A stretch of 64,000 bases of DNA, taken from assembly GCF_016545825.1 (NCBI RefSeq), contig NC_052620.1:6138001-6202000 (forward strand), read 5' to 3'. Origin of the DNA: Eucalyptus grandis. Taxonomy: Eukaryota > Streptophyta > Magnoliopsida > Myrtales > Myrtaceae. Shown here in pieces: positions 24,070 through 36,759 of this stretch. Below the pieces are notes generated by a model. It saw nothing but the letters and a program-made list of their open reading frames with translations, was not told where the DNA came from and did no database searches. Each line of letters opens with the position of its first letter. Position 1 is the stretch's first letter. The translations under genes and the position numbers were made by a program.

Positions 24070-26440
24070 GGAGTGAATACAAGATGTAGACATGAGTTGC
24101 CAGCCTGTCGCAACCAAATTTTCAGGTGTGAACCACTTAGGGTTTGGCTAATGGATTGTTAAGCCTAGAATTAACTCGGGCTCTTCCAAGGCCATACCAA
24201 TTTGCGACTTAGGTTCAAATTTTTAACATGCAATTGATTTTCAATTAGGAGTCGCCACTAATTTTTTTTTTTTTTTTTGTGGGTCGATTAGAAACCCAAG
24301 TAAAGTAACGAGAGATTTACTTTACTCCTACGAATCAGAGATTATGAATATAGGAACTTGGTTACACTAGATTTCTCTAATGCTTTTACGGTACCATTTT
24401 TTTATTTTCAAAAATGTTTTTGTAGACAGCTTGAATTGATTTTAAATATATTTCTCTAACATGTGATGTGATCATGCGGGTGCGCAAACTACCAAATTAA
24501 CACCTAGATAAACAATAAATAAATTGCAAAAACTTACCTTCAAGCAACGAAAGCATCTGCAATGTTAAATTAAAATCCACATCAACAACCCTAGATATGG
24601 TTTCTAATTAACACGCAATTTTTGTTTTGTTTTCACTTAATTAATGAAAATCATGTAATATGATATGCAATATTAACTAAATGACCTAATCCTAATACCA
24701 TGTAATTTCTAATTAAGTGGGCCTAGTAAAAATACTAAATGACATACGTCTCAATAAATCTAACCTTAATGACGTGCATATGACATTTTTTCCTTTTCTT
24801 AAAAGAATACATTTTATAATAAAACTAATTTAACCTATGACATTTTTTATTTTTCATGAAATTCGAAATTTGGTGAAATATGAAATTAACTAATTAGATT
24901 AAGATCCTATTTAATTTATATTAGGAATTAGGTTGAGCCAAATCCTAATTTAAACTAAAATATTATCTTAACCTAGATAATCCTAAAATGCAATCTATTT
25001 AATAAAATACCTAAACCTATAATAAATTAAGAAAAATATTATCTAAAATTAAACTAAATGTAATTTTACCCTGACGTGCAAAAGATACCATAATTCTACA
25101 TGACATATGCAAAATGACTTTTTTTTTTTGTGTTTTTCCTTTTTCTTTTATTTTTTAATTTCGAAATTAATAATTGCCAAATAATTAAACATAAAATCCA
25201 AGTTAAAAAAAAAAAAAAACTAGCAACCTAAATAATTGAGTTGATTTTTTTGAAAATTCGAAATAAAATTCTTATTATGAGCATGCAAACCCTAAAACTA
25301 CATTTTTTAAATATTTGTTAAGAAAACTAATTTAATTTTTTAATCACTAATTTCGAAAATCGGAGGCAGGCAATTTCATATCATAGAATTTCAATTTCAC
25401 ATTAAAGGAATAATTACACTAAAAAGATAAAATAAAACAACAAAAATAATAAAACAAAAATAAGATAAAGAGAATGCCTAAATTTTCTTTTCTTTTTTTC
25501 TGAAAAAGAAAAAGAAAAATAAAGCTGGTGGCCGGTCCGGCGAGGGGAGATCGCCGGCTAGGGTTCCGGCGAGGGCTCCAGCGAGGCGGTTGTCGTGGGT
25601 CAGCACGGGCCTGCGTCGCGGGGGCTGCGTCGGGGCGCTCGGATCACGGGCTTCAGCCGGCGGGGCGCTGCAGGGACGGCGGGAGGCCTCTGGTGGCTGC
25701 GATGAGGAGCTCCGGCGTCTGGATCGGGCTGTTGGGCGCGGCGTCCAGTGAGAGAACCGGATCGGGGGCGAGCGTCGCGGCGCGGAGTGAAGGCGGCGTA
25801 AGATCTGGGTCTTCGATGAGGCTCGGCACCGGCGAAAGGGAAGCGTCGAGCTGGGTCCGGGCCTTCTGTCGTCGGGGACCTCGGATTTGCAAGCGGAGGT
25901 ACTCCGGCGGCTGGATCTCGGCTCGGCTGCGACTCCGGGTCACCGGTGGCTTGGGATCTGATGGCGGAGACAGATATGCAGAGGTGGGTTGCAACGGCAG
26001 GGATTGGCGCGGCGTCCGTGGGTTCCTGTTGCAGGCGCGGGCAGAGACGAGGCGGAGGCGGCGGGTCGCGGGCCAGAGCAGGCGGCGGCGTGTCGTCGAG
26101 GCTCCGGGGGCTCGGCGTCGGGGCGGCGCAGGTCGACGGGGCTCGCGGGTAGAGACCGGCGGCTCGAGCGCTCGCGGACGGAGATCGGCGACGGCGACGG
26201 CGACGGCGGGGTTCGACGGCGACAGGGCCGGCGAAGGCCCCCCAGCGGGGAAGATGAAGTCGCGCAAGGGGGACCTTTTTACCTTTTCTTTTACCTTCTT
26301 TTTTTTACTTTTTCTCTCTCTTCACTTACTTTTTCAGTTTTTGCTCTTTTCGGCGCCCTTTTTTTGACGGAAAAGAACCCCCCAAATTTACCGTACGTGA
26401 CCCCTTTTTATAAGCCAAAAAATTGTATCTTAGGGTAGAT
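24070..26440. repeat. Putative LTR-retrotransposon-related repeat
   Basis: The block near 24090-24400 contains GTCGCAACC, ATTAGGAGTCGCCACTAATT, GGGTCGATTAGAAACCCAAG and GAACTTGGTTACACTAG, phrases I associate with LTR ends of a common plant retrotransposon group. It is followed by about 1.1 kb of AT-rich DNA and then a GC-rich block (25528-26270). No gag or pol reading frame is visible, so if it is a retroelement it is non-autonomous or a fragment. Boundaries are approximate. Confidence 0.35.
25528..26270. other. GC-rich block, open on both strands, coding status unclear
   Basis: Plus-strand frames (25528-26367, 279 codons) are Arg/Gly-rich; a minus-strand frame (25653-26267, 204 codons) is Pro/Arg-rich. 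High GC with few AT-rich stop codons can leave all frames open. I recognise no domain. The minus-strand frame looks slightly more protein-like but has no homologue that I know. It sits inside repeat-like DNA, so a transposon-internal sequence is the best guess. Confidence 0.3.
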
Positions 26441-27531
26441 TTCATTTCTAATTTTGCTTGGGCACGATCCCCTAAATATATCATTGAAATATTTTTTGCA
26501 TATTCCATCAAGAAAATTCTCCTTTTTGTGCAAAAGTACATCTCTTAGTATATATTACCTAAATATGTGAAAAATCTTAACGAAATATAACAAAAAATAA
26601 AATTTTCCTAAATTATATGCCATGTGATTATGATTTTTTTATTTTTTTATTTAGCAAAAATTAATCTAAAAAATTTAGGTGTCAAAGCTGTGATCTTCAC
26701 AGTCCATGCATTTATTGCGAAGGAACAACATATTTTCTATATATTCACTAAAGTCCATGCATTTATTGGAAGAGGAATAACATATTTTCTATATATTCAC
26801 CTAAAGAGAGCTTCAATAGAGAACTTAAGTTCAAACCCATCAATAAATTTGACTCGCATTCACTTAAAAATTTAAGTTAATAATTTAATTTAATCCAAAA
26901 CACAAAAAACTTTTATTCACAACACTCCATAAATTATATAAGTTTTTCCAATTCAAAATGAATGAAATTTAATTGGCATTTTAAAAATTAACCTATTTTA
27001 TGCAAAGCTTTGATTTAATTAAATTTCGTGTTTTAAATTTTCGATGGAGAATGTAATTGTGATTTGTTTCGACAAATCTTTAAAGAGGGACTTTCCATTT
27101 GTTTCATCTAATCATTCCTTCATATACATAATAAAACGAAACTTGAGTTCGATAGTGATATAAAATCGAAAATAAAAGATTATAAACATGAGATTGTATT
27201 AATCAAGTTGTTTATTTTAGTTTTTCCATAAATATGCTTGATAATGAAAAAAAAAAAAGCAAGGTTTTTTAAAATTTCTATTTTCGACAAACCTAATTTC
27301 AACATAGTGAACTTTGAAAAAAAAAAAACAGAGAAACTAGAGTGTTTTTGATATAAATGGTAATACCTAGTTGAAAAACAAGCAAAATAAAATAGGCAAT
27401 ATTCTTAATTAATGTAATGGGACTTTACAAAGACACAGAAAAAAAAATGATTAAGCGCAACTCGTATTGGGGGTAAAAATAATTACATTTTAAATGGAAC
27501 AAATAAAAAAAAACAAAATTCCAATTCAAAG
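26441..27531. other. AT-rich intergenic DNA
   Basis: No gene recognised. A two-copy tandem repeat of about 51 bp lies at 26701-26803; the rest is AT-rich with poly-A runs. Confidence 0.45.
26701..26803. repeat. Tandem repeat of about 51 bp, two copies
   Basis: Both copies contain GTCCATGCATTTATTG and CATATTTTCTATATATTCAC. Copy 1 is about 26701-26750 and copy 2 about 26751-26803; they differ by a few substitutions and small gaps. Confidence 0.8.
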
Positions 27532-27604
27532 CGCGCCAGGTAGGGGTCGAACCTACGACTTTCTGCTTAGGAAACAGACGCTCTATCCACTGAGCTACAG
27601 GCGC
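27532..27604 (-). tRNA. tRNA-Arg (anticodon CCT, codon AGG)
   Basis: On the minus strand the 73-nt sequence begins GCGCCTGTAGCTCAGTGGAT and ends CCTACCTGGCGC plus discriminator G. The acceptor arms pair at six of seven positions (one T-T mismatch at 6/67). The B box GGTTCGACCCC and the A-box region TAGCTCAGTGGATAGAG are intact. The anticodon loop reads TTCCTAA, giving CCT at 27571-27569. There is no intron. T runs just downstream on the minus strand (around 27490-27520) can serve as a Pol III terminator. It matches the plant nuclear tRNA-Arg(CCU) pattern, so it is probably functional. Confidence 0.95.
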
Positions 27605-28426
27605 GTTTCGATGACACCTGGGACATTAGCTAAACTATTAACAAAGTTTCGCGATTTTCCTTTTCGTTCCCATATCTTTCACATTCGCTTCTACATTCGC
27701 TTCCAAAAGTCGTTGGGTCTACACTCCTGCGAGGTCGGATTGTAGCAGTTCGATGCCCTCACGTCGTTAGAGTACTTGGCATGGATCGGACTGTCGGCAT
27801 GGTATAACTAGAATTACAATTATCCGCCTGATATACATTCTAATCGATTTGTAGTTGTGGCTTGAGCACCACGCGACGATAGGCGAAACCATTTTGCTGC
27901 GTCGGATTCCAATTCACTTGAGTCCGCCTGTTTATCCTCCTAAAGGGAGGCAGAATCTAGGTTTAATACCACAAGATGGAGATGCCACATTCAAACCTCA
28001 TAAACACATGTCACATGTTCTAGAGAAGAATCACCATCACATCACTAGATAACCGCATCGCTTCAGCGTATTAACCACCACACTGATCCAGTATCGACCT
28101 GGCAATAAAGATCGCGCGGGATCAGGACGAGTCTAAAAATAAGTCCCATTCAGATTGAAGACGACATTAGCCCTATAAGTTTGCGGACATGATAGTAACC
28201 GCAGAAGGCAACGATAAGTACAAGAATTACATCCGCTCGTCGCTTTTATCAAATTATTTTTCATGTTGGTAATACACAGTTGAGTACATATAAGTGTTCC
28301 ATCCTAGAGGCAAGAGACGAATTAAAAGTTACAGATCCCTCCAAGCACATGAATTTTTCAAAACACTGAGACCATCAAACGCAAAAGCAAAACTGTTCCT
28401 ACATAAAATCCTCCGTCCAATCCGGA
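27605..28426. other. Between tRNA and RBM39-like gene
   Basis: No gene recognised; the part next to 28427 is likely the 3' UTR of the minus-strand splicing-factor gene. Open frames at 27855-28052 and 28294-28506 have no recognisable features. Confidence 0.4.
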
Positions 28427-31400
28427 TCAGGCTACCCCCTGGAACTTTGCTTCATACTCATGGGGTGGCTGCACAACGGAAGAAAGAAAAAAGAAAAACG
28501 GGGTAATATCAAATAAGGAGACAACGGATTCAAAAAAATAATAATAATAATAATAAATAAGGAGACGATGCCTAATGGAATCATATGCAGCACCAGCACG
28601 GAGGTCCTTCATGATGACAATGTGGAGAAATGCACTTGCTGACTGAAAGTGTATCTAATTGGTCATTTAACAATTAGTGGAGATGCACAAGCAGAAGTGC
28701 CTTTCTAAGATTACCTACCAATGATCGACGGGAAAAACATATACAGAAGTACATAAGAAGAAGAAAGGGGAAATGGGATTTGCTTGTTCGATCAGTTAAT
28801 CTTATCATGGCATGTATCTTGATTTAGTCTAGTAGCTTTACATGGTCACTGAATGAATTTAAAGTAATCAGTTTTAGATTCTCGAGTCCCATGTCCTACA
28901 TTCAAAGGGGAGTTTGAATACTTTGCTGATGCATACAGCTATCATGTATGGATGTGTCGAAGCCTATGCCATGTGGTACAACCCAAAGATGAAATGCATA
29001 CCATGAATATTGCCGATATTGACCTCCCTGCAAACCATCTCAGATGCATTGCACGCTGAGCATTCATTGCTGCTGGTACATTTTCAAACCTTAAATACAC
29101 CCAACCAGCAGTATTTCTGCAAAAACAAAATGCAGAACAGGCTATTTTCAGAAAATGCGAGCACAGTTACAACTGAGAAAACAAACACATTAAACATGTC
29201 ATGAAAGAATGCTCATCTAATAATTGCTCAAGCAAATGCCAAAATATTCCGCAGCAGCTCCATGGTAAAAGCAACCATTCTTTTGCACAGAAAGAAAATC
29301 CTCTAGAGCTCATATTGTTATTTTGAGACAATTAACTTAACCTAATGATGATCGGCATCTTTGGAAACCCTGCAGTATTGTCTATCTAAATTTTGCTAAC
29401 AATGAACAAATAAGTTTAGAACTACTGCAGCAGGATCCATGATGATATCAACCTTTAAGCTTCAAATGAAACTACTTAATCAATTTGACTCCAGGATATT
29501 CCAAGTTGGTGCCTAATATGGGCACACAGATCACAAAGAAGTTTTGATGTTACGAATGTTTAAAAGAATTGGAATCAATAATCAGTGGCGTCAGTAAGGT
29601 AAATAGAATTTTAACGACATCCCAAGCTTAGTAAAGGTACTCATATCAGGTCAGAATACATACTTGTCCACGTATATATGCTTCACCTGGCCAAATTTGG
29701 AACATTCTTCTCCCACGTCGTCCTTTATGTCCAAATCAAAATCAGGCTCCGTCTGCAGAAAGAATATCCCATGAGTGAACATCCAGAAAAGAATAGGCAA
29801 AAATACAAAGAAAAAAAAAATGTATGATGAAAGTTGATTTCACTTGAAAGGAACAAAAAGATCAAAGCTCAATATGGACCTCAGTGGCTGGATCAAACAG
29901 GTTCTTCAGCAGCAAGCACTCCGTTGGGCTTCCAACAGGTTCGGTGGCTGCAGAAATAACTTGTGCAGGAAGCATAGCCATAGGAACAGCAGCTTGCTTG
30001 TTGAGAGGCAGGTTAACAGCTTGTTGATTAGGAGCTCCATTTAGTGCAGGGACTCCAAGTGAACCCGCAATACTGTAAACGTGATGAAGCATGCTTAAAA
30101 GATATACTCATCATCTATCTGGAGAACCAAAAATACTGCTGGCACAACAAACCTGGAGGCAATTCCAGTTCGATCCAGCTTCTGCATTAGTAATGCTCGT
30201 GACTGAGCATTTAAAGCCTGCATGAAGCGCATACCACAAAGAATATATCATCCACCAACCCAAAGCAGGAGCATACCCAGAGCAGGCAATTCTTAAAAAC
30301 TATGGTGAAAAAAAGAAAAAGAAAGCTCACATGCAGCAGATATAACGAATAAATTACGCTAATTGTCAAGCGCAACCACCACAACTAAAAGCAAAGACAT
30401 GGACAACAATGAATAAGAAATTTCTTTTCCCTGCTCTTTTCTTTTTCATTAAGGACAAGGCAAATATGTCACAGCAACAGCCTCTATGGACATGCAAAAT
30501 TGTGTCAACTTCTGCTTGAGGCCAAAGTATCTCAACCTTGCATGCTTGGGACAACTTTGCTTCACACAATTTGCTTGTTTTTTTCTAGTGGTGTTCAAAG
30601 TTAAAACTCTTATTCAACACTGAACACCTGAAACCTTTAACAAGGTAAAGCCACCAAACAATCAACAACGTACAGATATTGACGTGGCCATTTAAACTCT
30701 TTTCATAATTTCTTAAAAATTAAGATAATGCTCCTGTTTTGACAAGAAACAAAAAGAATTACTTTCCTAAGCCAACCTGAACACAAAGTACCCTATTTCA
30801 AAGAGTTGAACTAAGTTGTGTCAAAGCAGGTTCATATAAATCTTTCAGCCACATCAGATATGTTTCTCTCTGCATTTCTGTTAAGTATGAGCCAACATGT
30901 TTAACACTGTTGCATGAAACAAAACCACACTTGTCAAGCTTCTTGTTTTGCTTTCTTCAGGGATCTTAGATATACAGGCATACTAAGATTCCATCAACAA
31001 TAACATTTCAGGCTGCTATGCTTTTAGGCAGTCTTTGACAGAGTGTATTCCATTTTCCTATGAACAAGCAGATCCTTTTCTGCTAGCCTTAGTGTAGAGT
31101 AAGAGCTACTCCATTATAAACTAGAGAGCACAAGTTCCAAGTAACAATAATGCATTTCTTTAATGCCATAGCGAGAGTATTTATATTTCACAAGCCTCCC
31201 CAGAAACTTGAACACAGGAGCAAGCTCCACGATCTTTTACTCAACTTTCTGTAGGAGACACGATTCCTTGTTTCCCTTGAAGAAGCTTTCATAAACTCAA
31301 TTTTTTGTGAGTTGCCAACTATGCTCCTCTATGATTTTTTGGCTATTACTATCGGATAATAGCTATTTCTTGCATGAAATACCAATCATCATGATGAAAA

Positions 31401-34400
31401 ATTCTGATGCACATTTGACCGTGCCAAGGTGCTCCTATTAAGGTCACATTACAGCACCCAAAGTGCCAACCTTTTGTACCTCAACCATCTTTAAAAACAA
31501 AAGGTATAAGATGAAGCTGTCACTTACCAATCCACCCTCATCATCATCCAAATCTGCAGATTTTGCTGTAGTATCTTGTGCTCCAACGTGATCAGTTACA
31601 GAAGAAATCTGTACGGTAGATTAAAAAAGTACAAAATTAGCAAAACTCCAGAAGAGAGGAAACACAAATCAATGAACAGTGGATAAAATGAAAGAAAACC
31701 GTTTAAGCACAAAAAGAATGACAAAGGAAGGATCTGATTCAAGTAGACTACAAGCTTACCTTGAGAAAACGACCAGCAATTTCTAACTTCCCATTTACGC
31801 TTTGAGCAGCCTTAGCATGTTCAAGCTGAGCAAACTGCAATGGATAATCAATTAACACACCAAGAATCTAAAAACAGGGGAACAACCACTAATTCAACCA
31901 GAAACATATACAGACTTGAACAAACCCAAAGCCTTTGCAGTGTCCAGTCTCTGGATCAAGGGGCAGTTGCACCAGCTCAACAGGACCAAAAGCCTCGAAA
32001 ATCTAATTCCCAACAGCAAGGTACATACGTTAATTAAACTTCCAGAATCAGAAGGCAATTATAAATTTGTCCGAAAAAAGCTGGTATTAAAAACAAAGTC
32101 AAGCAAGAAAAAATATTCTACATTCCCCTTTATGATGCTTTCCAATAAGTTGCCCACAACAAAATTAAATTAAAAAAACCCAAGCGACCTGCCCCCACCC
32201 CTAATTCTCTTACAGTAGTAGTCCAAATGCAAAAGCAGAGCATCTTTAAACAGGTAGAGATGATTTACAAAAAGAAAACTTACGCTTTTCAGATGACTTT
32301 CTGTCATATTAAAATGTAAATTCCCCACGTAGAGTTTCCTGTCTGTGGCTCCATATGCTCCTGCAGTACCTGAAGCACCAGTGGCGGTAGACTGAACAAG
32401 ATTCTTCTCAGCCTCCGAAGGTTTAACCATCACAGGTTGCCCAAGAAGTAGTTGTCCAGAGAGCGCTATTGCCATTGGTACTGACATTGCATCGTAGAAT
32501 TCGATATACCTGCAGCATCAAGAGGCTCCTCTAAGTTGGTCAGGACATGTATGCCACCAGAAATTGTGATCAAAACTTACAAAGCACAGCAAATTGAAGC
32601 AGGGAAACAAAAACTCTAGTGAAGTGAGCTCAAGCTGAGGTTCGTTTGATGAATCTGACGCCTCATATGAAAAGAAGAAGTTAGCTCATTGCAGTGAAGA
32701 TATAAGAAAGCAATGCCAAAAGGTAATATAGAAGAGAAAAAGAACGAAGCAAATGATAGAATACCAGGCCACAATATAGCTGTCCCTTATGTTAACTTCA
32801 CAAGTATCTAGTACCAGCACCAATATCTCAAAAGGGTACAAAACAGAAGGAAGTGAATTAAATCGTCAAACCACCACCTATAGGCAATTAAATTAAATTA
32901 ACCACCAGTAGTAGTTATTTTGATTGGATCAGAATCGGCCAAAGACCAATAAGCGTCCACGCAAGAAAATGCGTATACCTGGTTTATCCCTACATGAAAC
33001 AACCATCACTCACTAAGTATGGAATGCAACAAAAATTTAATAGCTTCCACAGGTGTTTCGCTGCTCTTTGTGTAACAAGAAGAAGACATGGCGAAAATAA
33101 AAGGAACTAAGGGTCATGTCATCTACCTTGGCAACGCAGCATGAATTGATAAAACATGAGTGCAAGGTTTTCCCATCATCCCTCATCATTATCGCATTGC
33201 TAGTGAATTTAAGAATACAGTTAAACTTGATCCTTCGAATAAGATATGCTTAAGATACTCTACAGGCATGTAAATGTTATAAAGCTTTTTCTGTGATGAA
33301 GCACATACCCAACACCTTTTGAACGTCTTGAATTCCTGTCCATTATCAACCTGACGTCCCTTACCTGTAGACAAGGAAATTACAACTTATGAAACCAGGA
33401 TCCATTTGTGCCGTTGAGAAATAGAATAACCACAATACTTTTGATGCTGATAAGAGCAGACAGTCCAACAAAGTACAGATGAATAAAAATGATCAGGTCT
33501 CTCATTCCAATACTTATGCATTGTACCAAAAGATACCTAAAGGTCCTGCCATTAGTAATTACTAAAATTGGGTCCAAAACCTTACAGCATTAGCACGATT
33601 AGAAAGAAAAAGGGAGGGGGGGTGTTGGGGGACTACTCATGGGCATAAATGCATAAAATCAGAATAACCAGACAAGTGGAACATGCAGAGCTAATCTCCA
33701 TGAAGCAGAAAGCTAATGGTTTTGGCTGAAACAACAACATTAGCATCACCAAACTAAGTATTACTAAAGCACTCAGTCTTCAAACAGAAAAAATTCAGGG
33801 GATCAAATATAAACAGTCAAACCCAAACCTTGCCAGCTTTTGAGAAAAATTCATACGCGTCTCTCTCGTTTGCTTTCAGAGGCATCTGTAAAATCAACAC
33901 CAAAAAGAAGATCACACCATGGCCATTTCATCAAATCTAAGCTGGCTAAAGCAAATCATATAAAAAATTGTACCTGGTAAGCAAAAACTGTTCTCTGGTC
34001 CCTTTCTGGATCAGCTTCAGGTTCCACTGCCTCTTTCTTGTCCTTAAATCTCCTGCATATGTGCAAGGAAACCAAGATAACACAGTCCAATATTAATACC
34101 ACTGGAAGATAATTAAATGCACTTATTAAATAATACTCGTGCAGATGAAAACTTTCCTGGGCAAATAGAATTTTCATCCAAGAGAAAGGCCATTATATTA
34201 TTATATACACTGATATTAGCAATGACCACCACCAGTTTTTTGTATAGGTTTTTATTAGGTCAGAAGCGAAAGAGAATGCCAACTGAGGTAAGAAGATTGA
34301 AAATACAGAGGATTACGTTAAAAGGCTACTATTAGTAGCACTCCCTATTCATGCTAAAACGAAAAACAAAGCTTGAAATGCCAAGTGCCTTACGGTCTCT

Positions 34401-36405
34401 ACCAAAACAGCAGATAGATAGGTATTACTTCCTGTAGTTCATCTCATTGTTTCAGATTTCATTCTTATCGGGTGACAGCTGGTTCCATGAGAAAAAACTT
34501 GAATAAATAAAAGGTACTCCAAGTCCACCCAGAACAAATGCACACAAAGCAGAGATGGTTTCATCCCACAGTTAACATCTCAATATTCCATTCAATATCT
34601 GACATTTTTAGATTATTGATCCCTTTCTCTCTGTGCTTAAATTATATAGCTAAAGCACAACTGTGAAAGAACGCTTTCCTAGCATGGAGCTTCCCTATGA
34701 TCACTGAACTACATTTCAAGTTAAATTTGCAAGAAATGAAGCTCGGAAATTAAACAAGATTCAGCAAGCAACTGCTGTTGCCTGTTGACATTGCATTGCC
34801 TGCTGATCAGGTAGGAAACCAACTTTTGCATTGACTATGTAGTTTAAGGTAGACCAAGTCAAAATCCTCTAGTTCCACAAACCAGTGATTAGGACGAACA
34901 GCTTGAGAAGGCGAATCCAATGGCTAATGGTGTATTGAGGAAAGGCCAGGGGGAAAAGGAGAAACATATTGATTTTCCAAAAATTAATTATATAGCTTAC
35001 TTAGCTGGGTTATAGAATCACAGTAGTTGATTGTCTAGATCCAGCTATAATTTCCTAATACTTCAGAATCCAGCTGAGTCTCATGTTTAGGTCCTCCAAA
35101 CAAAATCAGGATGCAACACTTTGTAGTTCACAACAGATTTATCACTGTTAACAAACACGCATAGTAATACACAAGACAATATATGCGGCTATACATTCAA
35201 AAGAATAAAAGCATCGAGCTGATTTCAGACCAGTATCACAATATCAATGGTACAGAGAGACACAGAGCAGCAGGTACACAAAGTCTGGCAAGGGGTGTGC
35301 AAAACATCCATCCTTGTTATTGAGGAAGCAACCTCTAGAGGTAACAGACGACATAAGTTCATGCTGACAATACAAAACCCATAACAAAAGCCACTATCAT
35401 ATCTGAATCTTAAAAATAACTTCCCTAAAACCTAAAAATTCAAAATTCACTCCAGACGGAAAACTGCAGTCACAAAAGTTTATGCCCAACACCCAATAAC
35501 CTTCCTCTTTGTTCTAACGCTAGCTTAGTCGAGGTGATGAAGCTCACTCAATAACTGCTCCACAACAGCAAGCCTCTAGTGCAACCAAATTTTCAGTGGC
35601 AAGCCACCCTTTTTAGGCAGTAATTTCCGAAATTTCAACAAAGCAACACCATCTCAACTACATGATCTGCAAAGGACATCAGGGAAGCAAAGACAAACCT
35701 GTTGTCGCGAAACTCCATCTCCCTTTCCCTCTCGAAATCAGCATCGTGCCTCAGCGAGCGGCTACTGCTCCTCTGCGACCGCGGCCGACTAGTGCTCCGA
35801 CTCCTCCGCGAATGGCTGCTGCTCCTCCTCGACCTCTCCCTCTCCTTCTCCTTCTCCTTCTCCTCTCTCTCCCTCTCCTTATCCCTCTCTCTCCTCTCCC
35901 TCTCCTTCTCCCTTTCCCTCCTCTCCCGCTCCTTCTCCCTCTCCCTCTCCTTCTCCTTCTCCTTCTCCTTATCCCTATCCTTCTCCTTCTCCTTCTCCTT
36001 CTCCTTCTCTTTCTCTTTCTCTCTACTACTCCGTTCTCGCTCGCGATCCTTCTCTCTCTCCCCATCCCTCTCCCTCTCCCTCTCCCTATCGCCCTCCCTG
36101 CCACTCCTATGCCGGTCCTTGTCCTTGTCCCTGCGGGAAGCCCTGTCCTTCTCGTCCCGGTCCCGGTCGCGGTCGCGGTCGCGTTCGCGGTCTCTCCTGG
36201 AGCCGTTCTCCTCCTCGCCGTTCCTGGACCTCTTGCTCCTTCGGTCCTCGCCGTCCGCGTCCACGTCCACATCGCGCTTCCGGTAGCTCTTGTCGCCCTT
36301 CTCCGAAGCCCCGTCCTTGCTCTTCCTCGACGGCTTGGAGGCGTTCTCCCGGTCGTCCTGGCCCTCCACCGTCTTCTCCAGATACTCGTACTCGTCGAAG
36401 TCCAT
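28427..36405 (-). CDS. RBM39-like: RBM39/CC1-like splicing factor (RS-like domain, two RRMs, UHM)
   Basis: Nuclear RNA-binding protein of the CC1/RBM39 (CAPER) family, which links U2AF and the spliceosome; Arabidopsis At2g16940 is the closest family member that I recall. Coding exons on the minus strand, first to last: 36405-35699, 34052-33974, 33885-33829, 33364-33309, 32509-32284, 32002-31916, 31834-31760, 31608-31528, 30217-30153, 30072-29880, 29752-29664, 29116-29002, 28468-28427. All junctions are GT-AG and the frame is open for 1872 nt (623 aa). Residues 1-235: start MDFDEYEYLEKTVEG then a very long Arg/Lys/Glu/Asp dipeptide region and SR repeats. RRM1 is about 255-333 (RNP1 KGVGYIEF). 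RRM2 is about 356-431 (RNP2 LYVGNL, RNP1 KGFGFVQF). The C-terminal U2AF-homology motif is about 528-610 (ends WFAGRSISAIFM). The last exon adds only 13 residues (PPHEYEAKFQGVA). Large plus-strand frames over exon 1 are shadows of the repetitive codons. Confidence 0.95.
28533..28560. repeat. (AAT)n microsatellite in the last intron of the RBM39-like gene
   Basis: A short AAT trinucleotide run lies in the 533-bp final intron, about 65 bp upstream (in the gene's sense) of the acceptor for the 13-residue terminal exon. Confidence 0.7.
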
Positions 36406-36640
36406 CGAATCGCACCCGAGCCGAGCGAAGGCCCCCTCCGGCGGAGATGGAAGGAAACCCTAGGTCGTCCTCCGCCGCGACGACGGTGGCGGTGGCGGTG
36501 GCGGCGGCGGGGCGGGGCTGGTCTCGGATTTCTAGGGTTTTTCGGCGAGAGCAACGGCCGAGAGAAATCGCGAGAGAGTGCGCTTTGTTCGGCTCTCCTG
36601 ATTAGACGGGGGCTATGTCGGCCCTTCTCTCTGTTGGGGA
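36406..36640 (-). promoter_or_regulatory. 5' leader/promoter of the RBM39-like gene
   Basis: GC-rich sequence immediately upstream of the minus-strand ATG (36403-36405) with GA/CT-rich words, changing to AT-rich DNA near 36640. It probably holds the 5' UTR and core promoter; no TATA box is certain. Confidence 0.4.
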
Positions 36641-36759
36641 AATATATTTATGAGATTTTTGGATCACTAGAATGGTGAATGAAATTGAAAAAGGCAAAAT
36701 ATCGAAAATATATCTCTTCTTTTTTTCAATTAATTAATATCATACGCATATTTTGATAA

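Noticed and set aside
35820..36080. CTCCTTCTCCTT repeats, considered as a satellite or CRISPR-like array
   Set aside because: They are the coding strand complement of Glu-Lys/Arg-Glu repeats; there are no spacers, and CRISPR arrays are not expected in a plant nuclear genome.
35751..36554. 267-codon Arg-rich minus-strand frame over the same exon
   Set aside because: It is a second frame of the same repetitive GAG/AAG/CGG codons; it has no domain and does not join the downstream exons.
35662..36678. Long plus-strand frames (338 and 194 codons), Leu/Pro- or Ser/Leu-rich
   Set aside because: They are antisense shadows of the Arg/Lys/Glu/Asp repeat exon of the minus-strand RBM39-like gene, whose frame joins correctly with 12 further exons.
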